In this document: positions 52,501-55,738 of the stretch, in pieces | Layout of the letters: each line of letters starts with the position of its first letter | Numbering within the stretch: the stretch's first letter is position 1 | From: an uncultured Planctomycetaceae bacterium | GTDB lineage: Bacteria; Planctomycetota; Planctomycetia; Pirellulales; UBA1268 | Assembly (NCBI GenBank): GCA_903885565.1 | Contig: CAISJI010000232.1 | Span: forward strand, 1-64,000 | Length of the DNA stretch: 64,000 nucleotides | Direction: 5' to 3' | The notes under the pieces: model-generated | Database searches by the model: none | Told to the model about the DNA's origin: nothing | The model's input: only the letters and a program-made list of their open reading frames with translations | Made by a program: the position numbers and the translations under genes

Positions 52501-55234
52501 GCGTGCCATTCCCGATGGCGCGGCTCACCGAGATGCCAAGACGGCCGGCACTGTTGATCACCTCCGCAACCTCAACTGCCGTCGCGTTCCAGGGAACGGT
52601 TCCCAGATCGACAACGCTGTCGCCATCCTGCAACTGCAGCAGGAAGCTCCCCCCTGTGCCGGTTGTGGAGAGCAGGGCCGACCCAGCCGGTACGGTTGAG
52701 ACTGCGATCGTGCCGCCTGAGAGTTGCGTGGAGTCAGCCGTCGGAACCGGGGCCGGCGGAAGCGTCACCGCCACCAACCGTGCGTCGGTGTCGATCGCCT
52801 CCATGGGCAGACGCATTCCGGCTGCCGTCTCCAGCGTTTGCGACTGGTCAAAGGAGATCGGAGGAGCGCTCGTGCCCGCCGTGGCCCGCAGCTGGTAGAG
52901 AAACTTCGGCAGCGTGGCGTCAAAATATGGATTCGCCTGTCTAAAGGCGTAGTATTGTGTGCCGTCAACGAGGCCGCCAATCGGCTTCCCGATCACCGCC
53001 GAATAGATCACGGCAGTGCCGTCGGCGATCCCGGGATCGCCATCGAAGACGAATGTGGCCGGCCCATCGACGCCGTCGATCTCGACTGTCCTGATCGCGG
53101 GCGGATCCCCTTCCTTCTCGGCAGGCACGCTGTAGGAGAGGCTGGGGCACGCGGACTGGATCGCCGGATCAGCTGCCTCCGCCTGATTCGCCGTGGCGGC
53201 CAGCCGCACGATCCCCCGCGACTCGGGATCGACGACAGCGTAATAGGTTGTCCCGTTGACCAGCTTCGGCACCGTCCCCCGGAATCCCTCCACATAGCGC
53301 AGGCTTGCCCCATTGGGCAGGGAGAGGAGCGTCGGCCCCTGATTGGGTGGCGGGGCGGTCACGCCGGCCTCTGCGGCGGGAAACGTGAAATTCACCTGCT
53401 GGAGGTCGGCATCGAATTCATTCACCCGCAGCCAGATGCCGTTGGCCGTGACAAAGTGGGCGGAGTCGTTGAGGTCAATCGGCGTGTTCGTTGAATCGCC
53501 AACGTCGAGAAGCTGGATGCTTGTGGTGCTCGACCCCGCGTCGGGCTCCAGCACCCTGATCCGGTAGCTGCCATTGGCCAGCGGGCCCACGAATTGCCCG
53601 GCGGCGTCGTTGCGCCCCAGAAACCGTCCTGCGATACCCGCGAATGTGATCGTTTCCCCGTCGATGATCGCTGATCCATCAGGCCACGTGGCTGCGTCGA
53701 GATCGATCGTGTCGGCGAGGTCGGCCGCAACGCTGACGATCGGCAGCCTCCCCTTGCTGCCCGCCCCGGCGATCGTGGGAAATCCAGGACCGAGCCGAAT
53801 CGACACCGGCGTTGCCGCCAGAGCGTCGGCCGGCGTTCTGGCCAGCCGGATCCTCCGGACAGCGTCGACGATCGCGTAATACGTGCTGCCATCGTCGAGA
53901 CCGGGGATAGCCGCGCCGCCGCGGGCCTGATAGACCACAGCATCGCCGGTTTTGAACTGCGTATCGGCAGGTAGCACGATCGTGTCTGCCGCGAAGTCGA
54001 CCGTCGTGGCGGGGTCGAAAACAAGCGTTGCCGGGGCCACTGCCCGATCGGCGCGGATCGTGCCGTTGGCAAACACCTCCACGATCGAGGTGCCAATTGC
54101 CACTCCGGCGGTGATCCCCACAAGACCGTCCTTGTAGGACGACGTCTTCGGTCGGGCGATGTTCGTGTCTGTCCCTGTAGCCCGCACCTCCACCGCGTTG
54201 GCCGCGTGGATCGTCGATCCCGCGGCGAGATTCACCGTTGAAGTGGAATTCTGGATGTTGACGGCCGCGGAGAAGGCGACGTTGTCGGGGTTGGTCGGGT
54301 TGACGCCCTGGTTGAGATAGACGCGGGCTTTCATCGTTGTGGAGTTGACGATGGTGGACTGAAGGCTCACATCGCCCCCGGTCGACGTGACGGTGACTCC
54401 AGAAGCCAGGCTCACGTTCGACCGCACGTCGCTGTAGGCGACACCGGCGGCAAAGCCATAACCCGTGGACGCGTTGGTGGCTTTCTGGATCGCGTCGGCC
54501 ACGACCGACCAGCGGGCACGGGCATCGGCTTGGGCAACCGCCTGGGAGTGGAGGTCGACACTGCCAGAACCGGTGATCGCAACGTTCTCGGCCACCGAGA
54601 GCCGCGACTCAGGCTGCTTGATGACGATCGAGATCGGCAGGGCCAGTAAATGATTGAGCGTGTTGGTGGCCTGCTTGAGGAGCACGCCCGCAATGGGCGT
54701 TCCCACCGCATCCTGCCACCACTGCGGCAGGGCGTCGCCCGACACGACGTCGAGCGTTACAGCCCCTCCCTGAATCTGCGCTCCCTTCCCAATGTCGATC
54801 GTGGCATACTGGCCGCCGGCAGAGGCAAAGTTGGCATAGAACTGGTTGATGAGGCTGAGGGGCGCTGTCGTCGTCTGGTTGGCAGCCTTGAGCGTGATCG
54901 CCCCGTCGGTAGCGCCAGCCGTGCCCTTCGAGAGCAGCTTCGCCCCAGCGCCGATTGAGATCGCAGGCGCCGCGAGCGTGATATTGCCACCGCCGGCATC
55001 GATGACGACCCCCGGGCTGACGTCAATGCTGGTGGCGTCGGTGAAGAGGTAGTCGGCACCAAACTTATAGTGCGAAAGATTGTCGCTGGTGACGGTGATT
55101 GCCAGCAGCCGGCGATCCTCCAACCGCTCGATGCCGAATCCGGCCTCCGCAGCCGCCGCCCGAGCGCGTCGCCTGGTGTGCCGCCGCCTCAGGTCGGCCT
55201 GCTCGCTGCGTCGTGCGGCTTGATCTTTGGCCAT
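28598..55234 (-). CDS. Giant extracellular repeat protein, about 8,878 residues, with planctomycete extracellular motif
   Basis: One uninterrupted frame of 26.6 kb. I start it at ATG 55234; a GTG at 55342 would add 36 residues ahead of the usual basic leader. The motif IERLEDRRLLAITV is at about 36-48, preceded by a run of Arg/Ala. Residues 50-4560 are irregular Ala/Gly/Thr/Ser/Val beta-strand repeats of the beta-helix adhesin type (motifs like GGDVSVVAT and SVAINSLTT). About 4585-4680 resembles a passenger strand unit (DQVIVTGAAILNGTITVRLA). About 4710-7310 is a second array, in part with units around 100 residues (ASYTFAxxIxxGTVAFxV and GFxVIGGDLVAVG). Then come an RTX-like segment (GGEGNDFLGIGTG, about 7381), an EF-hand-like DRDGNGIVDFRDG (about 7555), a mostly helical domain (7580-7890), Calx-beta (7918-8020), three cadherin repeats (8215-8505), two related sandwich modules and a terminal domain. 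No C-terminal anchor is visible. Adhesin or surface-layer role is inferred only. Confidence 0.9.
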   Translation of the reverse strand: MAKDQAARRSEQADLRRRHTRRRARAAAAEAGFGIERLEDRRLLAITVTSDNLSHYKFGADYLFTDATSIDVSPGVVIDAGGGNITLAAPAISIGAGAKLLSKGTAGATDGAITLKAANQTTTAPLSLINQFYANFASAGGQYATIDIGKGAQIQGGAVTLDVVSGDALPQWWQDAVGTPIAGVLLKQATNTLNHLLALPISIVIKQPESRLSVAENVAITGSGSVDLHSQAVAQADARARWSVVADAIQKATNASTGYGFAAGVAYSDVRSNVSLASGVTVTSTGGDVSLQSTIVNSTTMKARVYLNQGVNPTNPDNVAFSAAVNIQNSTSTVNLAAGSTIHAANAVEVRATGTDTNIARPKTSSYKDGLVGITAGVAIGTSIVEVFANGTIRADRAVAPATLVFDPATTVDFAADTIVLPADTQFKTGDAVVYQARGGAAIPGLDDGSTYYAIVDAVRRIRLARTPADALAATPVSIRLGPGFPTIAGAGSKGRLPIVSVAADLADTIDLDAATWPDGSAIIDGETITFAGIAGRFLGRNDAAGQFVGPLANGSYRIRVLEPDAGSSTTSIQLLDVGDSTNTPIDLNDSAHFVTANGIWLRVNEFDADLQQVNFTFPAAEAGVTAPPPNQGPTLLSLPNGASLRYVEGFRGTVPKLVNGTTYYAVVDPESRGIVRLAATANQAEAADPAIQSACPSLSYSVPAEKEGDPPAIRTVEIDGVDGPATFVFDGDPGIADGTAVIYSAVIGKPIGGLVDGTQYYAFRQANPYFDATLPKFLYQLRATAGTSAPPISFDQSQTLETAAGMRLPMEAIDTDARLVAVTLPPAPVPTADSTQLSGGTIAVSTVPAGSALLSTTGTGGSFLLQLQDGDSVVDLGTVPWNATAVEVAEVINSAGRLGISVSRAIGNGTRQSPWLLVGSGMTSLRFDPTGITGGSVYGEFTQEGLRAISTTAAAGLFTLSVDTGTATGTTGSLSPRATPAAVAAALGSLPGVQATARFGTGSAASPWLVDIRRQPLSTGDPVVFHDAFGAETLGILAGRTYYAVVRPSTDQIRPGAVILGLAASSSAALASDPQLVSLDTSIQFEAITAETMLGRAHGLAPSLAGSITISASLTARDHGLSAAKNGGQPSFRDLMRGDMALSVGPKYLLGVMITAGASFLSKDYKTAAKAAVNNNLGNQQIAGNGSASASDMFGLSAAFSYLQGTRTVRTIIGDQANLITPGSIVVDSGLVEKFRTEVQADLAKPKKTAVAVALAVNVAFIDTVSQTIVRSNARLTGGDGVTINAGSVYPWFNRVVDGTATGILPELQQTFFTGADPASLAKGMIKSLRLPLDLWRVRDGFHETEAAAGGQQKNFLNPKAGPNLDAVVGTAIAGALQLFWLDNRCESIVEDGVQINQDRSVLGSTLQPVKVTAGSSLMQFTVPFLSKSVGASVGNAEGGAGFAVSYFAVGDTTRAMIGGTNSLQNATGVQAAAARGDVSASGPTRIAFGDGGLLVNAEHWGVMFVMAWGGVSATDWGISGMASVIDGRTTPERVEAAITTPAVGVEIVRRPGTRGRVVVNGADNSYLIPIAGTSSKGAEKIVGVATAIALLDRTVSARIGELPASEATQVGGITIDVAGDVSVGATAAGAIVPTAVAGSKKTSKNTFDAVSRWDDDLMAAFLASRLTPSRVGIGASGAVAIANVDDAVVATVNHAGRMAADLPATLAVGAANTSIVMANSGGLAIRTAAGEEKVSMGLSGAVSLIVAASAVEASLRRATVDGFALDVSAENSRLIGTAAASGAGGAVGGAGSMTVNFAGSVAINSLTTRTLALLDGVRGTGLRGARVVATTDDTIWTVAGSFVANVSSILVRTGANGLSGADNGRSLAVGASVAIVKATAATKATISKAELTFLQGNLDVQATESSLLVTASGGGSYVSTGGTVDAVMSTRNNAGSAVAGMVAIVSFDPTVEASITDSTVTMGDTGGDVSVLATTALLLATASGSFVVNRDGNGTLSASIGAAVTVVNSKAGSLSKVGRSKVTTPKGNVRVRSTYGNPSAAAWTALDPVVKQLNMPEAGGAAVWSFAIGAVAADSTLTAAASVNLTSLGISQSSTIADDSSVMAPAGSVDVSASNDAKIRTVAGSIATTAFTRDKSTLSAGAAILITNISGATNASISSSSVTAGFDAAVAESGSVAVTAVERADILTIAASGVVSGQNALSTAVVFNDLTGRVVSATITGTAAKRSAVSASKAVAVAAREETILTAVSGQVAIPTSTSAAVSAGAAGSVNTLGVDVTAAIENATALCAGGEVAVEAVSGGTINAWAVGVSGALAGNSGGSLLGSLPVAFVGAGSFALNTVVRQTTAAVRNKASVTSRSLTVDALDAGGIFAVAGALAAGIGAKTVSLAAGVSVAVNEIGTEASRGTVQALLDDATIATTGGNVAVTATAKPVVTSWTIAGTGQVSKGDAAAVGLAGAGASNTNRLAVDTLAAITSAASVTTDRAVTVTASDLSVLDSNAGGAALGITLGSSAAVGVTAGAARNVVTVTNTVRAAVELSSIGAGGDVSVVATSKQSIGALAFGVGVNVAGAGAGGVSAAGSGGIVSVTLATSTTAEVLSADVTAGTGGAGSVALRALDTPMVRTRAGAGSLSAAYGNGGAVALAPGVVIADTAIGNTVAARIGTAGGSTRLPGVNALGTGSIDVDAQSAAAIDALGVAVAFSASFSPSFLALAVAVSFARVTVEVGNTVTAEIASGTVRGSDIGISAGGRQTITSTVGVGAGAFSVAGASVGLSKANATVADTILARIGTANVASRSGDISVAAGAGSTLDTRSVATAATIALGGSGTSGEASSQDTSLITATVDSGAALTAATGSVNVVVGGVVGDGGSVGYGRVAAQSDGGSLGLITVGQVSAKADHSQTRLATVGDNISLAGVGGLKIDARSDPTVKAQSFAVDVGGITVQLNESVATSGGSTKAVVGSSATLPAVVLVTAVGGTTFDVGQSGGAGGFAWGYGNNAATATAKAVVEATLGDFAVAAPGKRVERLDVKAIQIDASNVAASNGLGAGIGIATVSATLNDTTSTRATIGKVGVADGSRPLDVGTLNVSASRSQVYSTTAKSYFGGGIAGGRPLATFSTTADARAVVAAGATIFTSGTVTLASSNTILRTTSGHSAVVSGGGVVSSAGDSATGGSTLTIDTGSRVLVGDGVRITSGMSRLAPGGITILPESNVLIEESVGTWSGGVFSFGGLAAKTTATVATKVEIGSNVTLSTRGDLAIGTATRVTATESVVGVSGGATAQVAFNATADVTVNQQIVFGSQARIAADGEVRITAGEDPANGAPTGIRVGAVVNGETGGAVTFISVVAKAKLANTSSVVFGAGADVGSGGDMHITAGTGRPSVTSDGKVTYYDLEALWDLITGGENVKRATDTPQQNNTSTVTLAGTFAAGSLGNVALAIPAGFSSGSLVGTPAMLLGLPVAATFDDTFDSQAFVAARFGDASAQLAAAVPAAGKGVRVGPLYASGGNLTVRGDLLGGTATLVANQAHVAITNASPHHLVLDTVAIANTPAGAITLLDGSGKDVGRPGGWGLSADSTAPSILITQTYPESLAGSAFGPAVFLTNAARNPRGDVSITNARGSLGVIGTIAARSFDVAVPGGTAVFYVKGAVHAGGSPATAQTIPALAAVDANLFGDIGPLLANYGPATRTRDSTTNRLFSADTVASATGSTSIDARQIAIFADTININGDMLVGSVATPNQSVVVPAALQAELAQYRSDFLAGRQASPLYSIPAAKLGTKAAGDAILGVTFNAQTGQIVVDPADLAGGTRLTLVGKIINSSASAGVIKVRTDGGGVTIDNQTSFSLVTQAITTPGTGNSTTVRIVDMLKPEATRQTVYRSLGGEVLVSIGPATADLLAGTPTQRLDDSASVTYQPTTDARWTSTRTRLVGFGFGQPLYVSPWEYGGGNDPTAGSVVILNGSAGERTVETQYLVGPDTARFTVTDSMRADYPIGLSFTGSASAAVRIDSAASVLLREGIEAASVSIRAIVGSIDGVSGIESIVAGSVSLAAAGSIGRGERPLSITATTLSAMSGAGDVSLAINRNLPMQAVTLGSIGASAGGMVSIEAGGDIWTAPADPSMPVDFTILAGTIAIVSRQGSIGMPAAPLRTSVAPLGGEAATPLRLDATAAGTIHVSHLAGDLLVGTVTASVGNVLLRAAGSLYDAHTWTVTPDRQAQIDTVLADLGVFDDEKAIADAVAVYQASVKSHYLRLWSIRNDGVVFDGRLQLRQEAYGKWSAITAAALGLPNGSWPGDQAVLDEAAKAYATEQGFFDRLIGGTWKSLAPFTTFDSEFVYQPTVAQREKLVADLGLDVRSMLRQVGVDMGESTRPWDPAVRAGSAVNVTGATVTLVSSGGTIGKIGDVVTILGSELRRGSLSDTQRFELEMAGRRGDAVKVSGGFQFRVLRPVVVAASTRLDAEGRLGVAVAQPAGILPIGTVLATSGDVDIAAAASIVNAQGITGIATRTPADSTVVTTRLFSQAGSIGTASSPLTVTGGAVGAGALSGSVHVLPGTVIPEAPPQPQPDDASDPDQPRRQELERIDLTPGSLSTFVLGGTAPGAGSGFHDQVIVTGAAILNGTITVRLASGYLPQTGDEFVVMTYQSVRGTFTAGRGLFGLADDLWFEVVQTGDETTAGSVKLVARQFLPGASAALSVADTFGVDVAGTKNQIGELLNHEYFGLDIQVAFEGGFTYGDVDVHGRVALRYAPRYDRYEMSISGQAAVGQAFAMSGDFLASVGIQEGGTVTSVAVVADDVELTTCLGGTTFAAHHGRIGLLVSDAGVAFEGSAGILAQLSSDLSLYADEFSVHYNPTEVDYSGVMFSLDTVSYVFGALKSHTFGVEVADGEIIAGGFLRASGNFAINGFSQKIRLADGVEMMSDVLTIGGANLGGFAGAGAGTDSAVGVSITNVDIAAAIITERVDAGKTARRWTTVEGSGTSAALVGVTGVTGSLTATALSLNLAAADGSLVDYAAGKTQLTVQTGAGSGTGGTLLADGSKGQIIRVSGTAAFAVEGALSVAGSVGISLEGSNVILVGSGIAAQFGSPDAQTHFSVTGATFGLLATGTETAFELSQGALSASIAGFASVRAASVVAQYTSSETAIVATRKLDTGTASYTFRNAIAKDTVLFAVDDFQASIADFVSFSGSVGFKSVGTGFVAVGSGIQATLDGGEVASLSITDGAFGLRVSGGETALELSGKQFSFEIGGLPAAKADTVFFRSTSAGATVAKRETLSITKDVAYTFAEPIAPGTIAFSFTGFEAAISDGLTLSGSLGFGRVGNDLVAVGSDVNASLTAGGFASIAATNAACGLVVTRAGLAFELQGGFSASIDGLANISADRTVVQYASSGLAIAAGRRLGIGAASYTFARDIPANTVAFSVEGLKADATGFVPISGSVGFAVIGGDLVAVGADMTAGFMGEQGGILDEHARFGLVASSAGTAFELGAGVLRIQIAGLTEVRSGSTYAQFATAGMAIASNRSIAAGGLGYTFATGILPGASGFAVTGFHATVRDFVSLAGDVGFSVIDGRIVAVGENVAATLAAGNLASLSVSGRFGMRVNDDQVALELTGSNLLANVANLAHVRADHVFVQYTSPTAAVTQNETLRVGQASYTFAKAISAGTVAFDVAGISADLFGAVTISGDIGFAYKPEEMLIAAYATDFSAAFRLGDQIEASVNHATLDIRLGSQMLFDLQGDMHLKAFDLIDETLRVRVSPDYRRLTLDDGSQVDGAVLSFAAALPDLFFGIDGVGLTLNEATLGFAVATDLGSNRFWVAAKAEAAVAGFVGIDAFTAKVADAAVVINTATVIGNDGRSVDWSKTPYTLTPMLLGDAAAGRPDSSPAVPITLDMKGRTLAASGDATIKLLGIADVVGQFSFESSRRDITLISGAKVDVDALTIGIQHAHAFIGTTSDTGGREGLSATDVNLAFGVFTERSPAAGAPHRQWSLLDASVGRFELTGIEGVSLSAVNVAMGYIHLPDATPGTAIDMATPIAYDSSLEFSLGAERLRPGSTSLFTFGGDFDVNVRGLVQFHQNLQVDVELDTLKVFDPVTKQRTDEEVATISFAALNQDLFAGDVSRGERAGLQLTGVDIAAVIAFGPQTGSVWVAVEASATSARFVGLDGVALSTQSVDLRINLPDHRGNVIDFRAQPLEVPTGLAIGVGGVGGSVWGDGQSATIALDGSVGAEAVLDVSESLISVASFLHVRGDFSFRIGAHSEGLLVRGLESGGGATRLDDRFAVLSLAATNVDVFVGYAGAGPTPFAGDGVAADAVGLFARDIDFGYAVFTDGLYLFDALRLDLPEASLVGLGEKVTATLRDVEVRRNSGLRLLDLRPAAVDFPGTFGPAGYTLATSGGTVTLDLSEAAQIAAAVADARLVVDGFLSLEGSLAFSAGGQTFGARADAGLLKAIPGVSVTGLTHDLFTIQVGGTGLRGFAGVTVAGPEEAAPGRIGVAIEDVSFGLAIMAATSISGITIPGVAGILPVYIAAKAAVGRASIVGADDIITATAADVMIEINTSYSTAIGAAFASVGLPGLYEASMAVLPMPSLDLQGTAFGGTGLAIATGDRAHPILLDFRQEVIAAEVGYFEGDLAGFVQVAGAMAFAKRGGEKVTLTGGREISVTSLGISMSDVRAFIGTGRYWGRNPTTGRIDGSVTDPTAAGFVVDTLDLGGVFMLNTSPLEPGVYAAAHVGMQSVRMTGVTGFTAEVRALSLDLNTAASLDLRAVDFSRSTHAVRSESGAIILQPGYAIAGPQQAMPVVLSFDRALLQTQGLADFNLLNVAVMEGRFDLRADSAGVLVYVDGTGRLGSPDGFRIEVGQFQAFLFVNARGVAAKATLEVDPIVLGTAFSLTTDTLDLAINTTGKDVRYTIPEAIRRAGQPDSISVSAIPPGGTTAAGYVAASGGGQLKLLDAVSLVGSFQILLKADVSTLLFDMTVDMPVLNPVRVAGALEYVSGTSGGLFGSLGVGGAYGASIINVAGFSLNASMLLEVNTSPIERPVRSMQRRGESDPDGDGYVLRSVPARTARLSGNGQIAAGGVVLNGVVEMVADAGRFRLWVATEADVGFGSVIVTGEAWVLYGNGRDTALVLDARISGQAGRMAAIDGSVTINTGSVDFVTSSATTVKAKTAFDARFSSALDVGLFNLAVAGRMFKQGDLFEFRVDRGTANFFGVATLDVSGFYRSNGAYLFTAAGSTAFTLLDVTVTTHLAISLGRDAAGTNTFKGEVLGTTAYDWGWLGKGDGPSFRAYAAFGPTTVSFAIRVSILGIVIPIEHTWKSKGNAGAERPDPVLARLKGGGVLVLSAGDAPERYGDAGGAWYGSILNESFQIDAARDKDGRLVPGSVVVRSLGIEQTFTGVTTIVADGGEGNDFLGIGTGVDAVLQLRGGPGSDTFLVGDSVAGSMFDGGGGIGFDSMKVAGPYAQFTLINDGQGGSIAPVANAASRSTFAGIETLNFDDRTISSTSAPIDTRALAGPIVNGDVHLDLRTYVDGQLVANCDLRPDNSEPNTGTGSRGNFEFPDALLATADRDGNGIVDFRDGLVVVGTSSDNGIGTTTSVIDSITGSDLGFPLVGLPGHDVSLLTTLKYATLLRWRPDQTIAGLPVTPELINLVMPLIFANTPSTFANDDFDPYVALASSDPAEVARGVDNIRFSYSRLADVLTVIELFRQFGLDFTAEAAWGYVPDPTRADQPEIVAFSAYSYAVATRFGEHPLDSLGRPAVAAQYDATNPIHVRAMLKEILCAYPTQRLFDLEPAIVADFVAKPTAEQQSRVDAAIEKHFATFLDNVADGLVLAQKALIRRVVDSAELSALVPAVGTQLLVPSVAGLKRLFIDTLASDLIEQAAKSPAEYRAAFYPVFYQPKPVDNAAVAATGLIGLTAPGGGGSEVTLTPDSDGLIKITLDFADERGPLAAPDYGLAVRYRLGGTAREGIDYTIVGDGGIPIATIYPGESIGVLFVRVAPEALASGDRFIQIELLSADSGVRVDGTRAVVTIALGASGLPGTAPTGLRATFVPHELVTSGGVDPAVLRAPAGGSNVVLRGVNGRADLFVVGDTQSAGMPFIENFHAADGDQIWIAAGDLITHRRDNQLSAAASRAAALESLRTEYGVETIQRLSADVLDALIAARISAASPLAPFEITQLNTYGGFIFDVSGRQAVAMVSDYSAATGDSAWSSLSMNPAGGTAIATEVRLSGTTVVERSPAGTVVGTLTTLGGRGTGPYAYTLVPEVVDNSPFAIVGDRLVTVQPLDYALQASYQVRVRSLGADGIFFDGSFLIVIADLGDAPRDLHLTGDSVAENRPAGTVVGSLAITDADLGDSITYTLIGGEGGADNLSFGISGDRLVTAAVLDREWLATRSVRIRATDSQGLSVERVFAIRVLDAADTSIPVLLSGTSVAENRPAGTRVGLLSAPGAGKGVAYALVAGEGAAGNEAFVVRGNQLVTAAVIDFERTPSFSVRVRATDRTGVFSERVFTITVRNAKEAPTAAVPASFAAVEDTAAKLVFSGTPFTVDAAVPSLRITVTLGVEKGSIQAASGNGVTVAGNATSRTFTGSLAALNTFFTDVSGRITFAPAKDDCGSRVLSVTIREWFRGGSLASTARSTIVIAAVDDAPQLRLPDRFQVVEDVRTPLVWRMFSVRDVDSPSLTVALEVDRGSIDVVGGRGVSVGGNNTRRTLTGSPAALATCFAEFGRVAYTTEADGTTPRILSVTLSDGTTTLHGDVRIDVRPVEDRPVVAASGVLAASPSAGREIAHAELLAAAGARDVDGDPIRFVVDRVAGGTLEVWSGQRWTQVVTSQPNVWAFHRLSRATIIGADTRLRWQPDSMSNASASILLRAWDGKLVSTATSRLAFDAE

Positions 55235-55738
55235 CGTGCCTGTCGCTCGGGAAGGATGAGGGCCGAATCGTGTGGCAGGGAGTTGGCTGAGAGCGGCAGC
55301 ATCATGGCGACGGACTACACGGAACTGATTCCGCCGCAACACTTTAGATTAATCGCCCAGAAGGGCTGCTGCAACGTTTCGGTCGGTGGCCATAACGGCT
55401 CGGCCACTTCCGCCCCACCACGTCGCCGGATCGACCCAAAAAAATATTTCGCCACCGATTCCTTGCCCTCTCTGCAGGGCAGCGCAAGAATGCGGTACGG
55501 AGCACGGAGGTTTTCACGCACGCTCCACGTCGGTCTTTCAGGGGCAGATCGCCGGGTCAACGCTGAGGCAGATGCACGTCGTGCAGATTGCCGCCAGCAT
55601 CTTTACGTGAACGTGCAGGCACATGTCGCCGCCGGGACAGCAATGTCTTGCGTGGCTTCACCCGCCCCGCACGTCGTCTACCCGGATGTTTCACTGGCTT
55701 TTTCTTGAGCCACCACCCCCCCCTTTCGAGGTGCCCCC
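55235..55738. other. Divergent intergenic region between the giant protein and chitinase genes
   Basis: 504 bases without a convincing gene. It holds a hairpin GTGGCC (55386-55391)/GGCCAC (55402-55407), an AT-rich patch near 55437-55451 that stands out in GC-rich surroundings, and a short inverted repeat at 55573-55585. Promoters for both divergent genes must lie here, but I cannot place -35/-10 boxes with confidence. Confidence 0.6.
55573..55585. promoter_or_regulatory. Short inverted repeat upstream of the chitinase gene
   Basis: TGCACG-T-CGTGCA is a perfect 6-bp inverted repeat with one central base, about 155 bases before the chitinase start. The size suits a dimeric regulator site; nothing else supports that. 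Confidence 0.25.

Noticed and set aside
28598-55342. RTX toxin interpretation of the giant gene
   Set aside because: Only a short RTX-like stretch is present, no RTX secretion tail, acyltransferase or type I secretion genes are nearby, and the remaining domains are structural.
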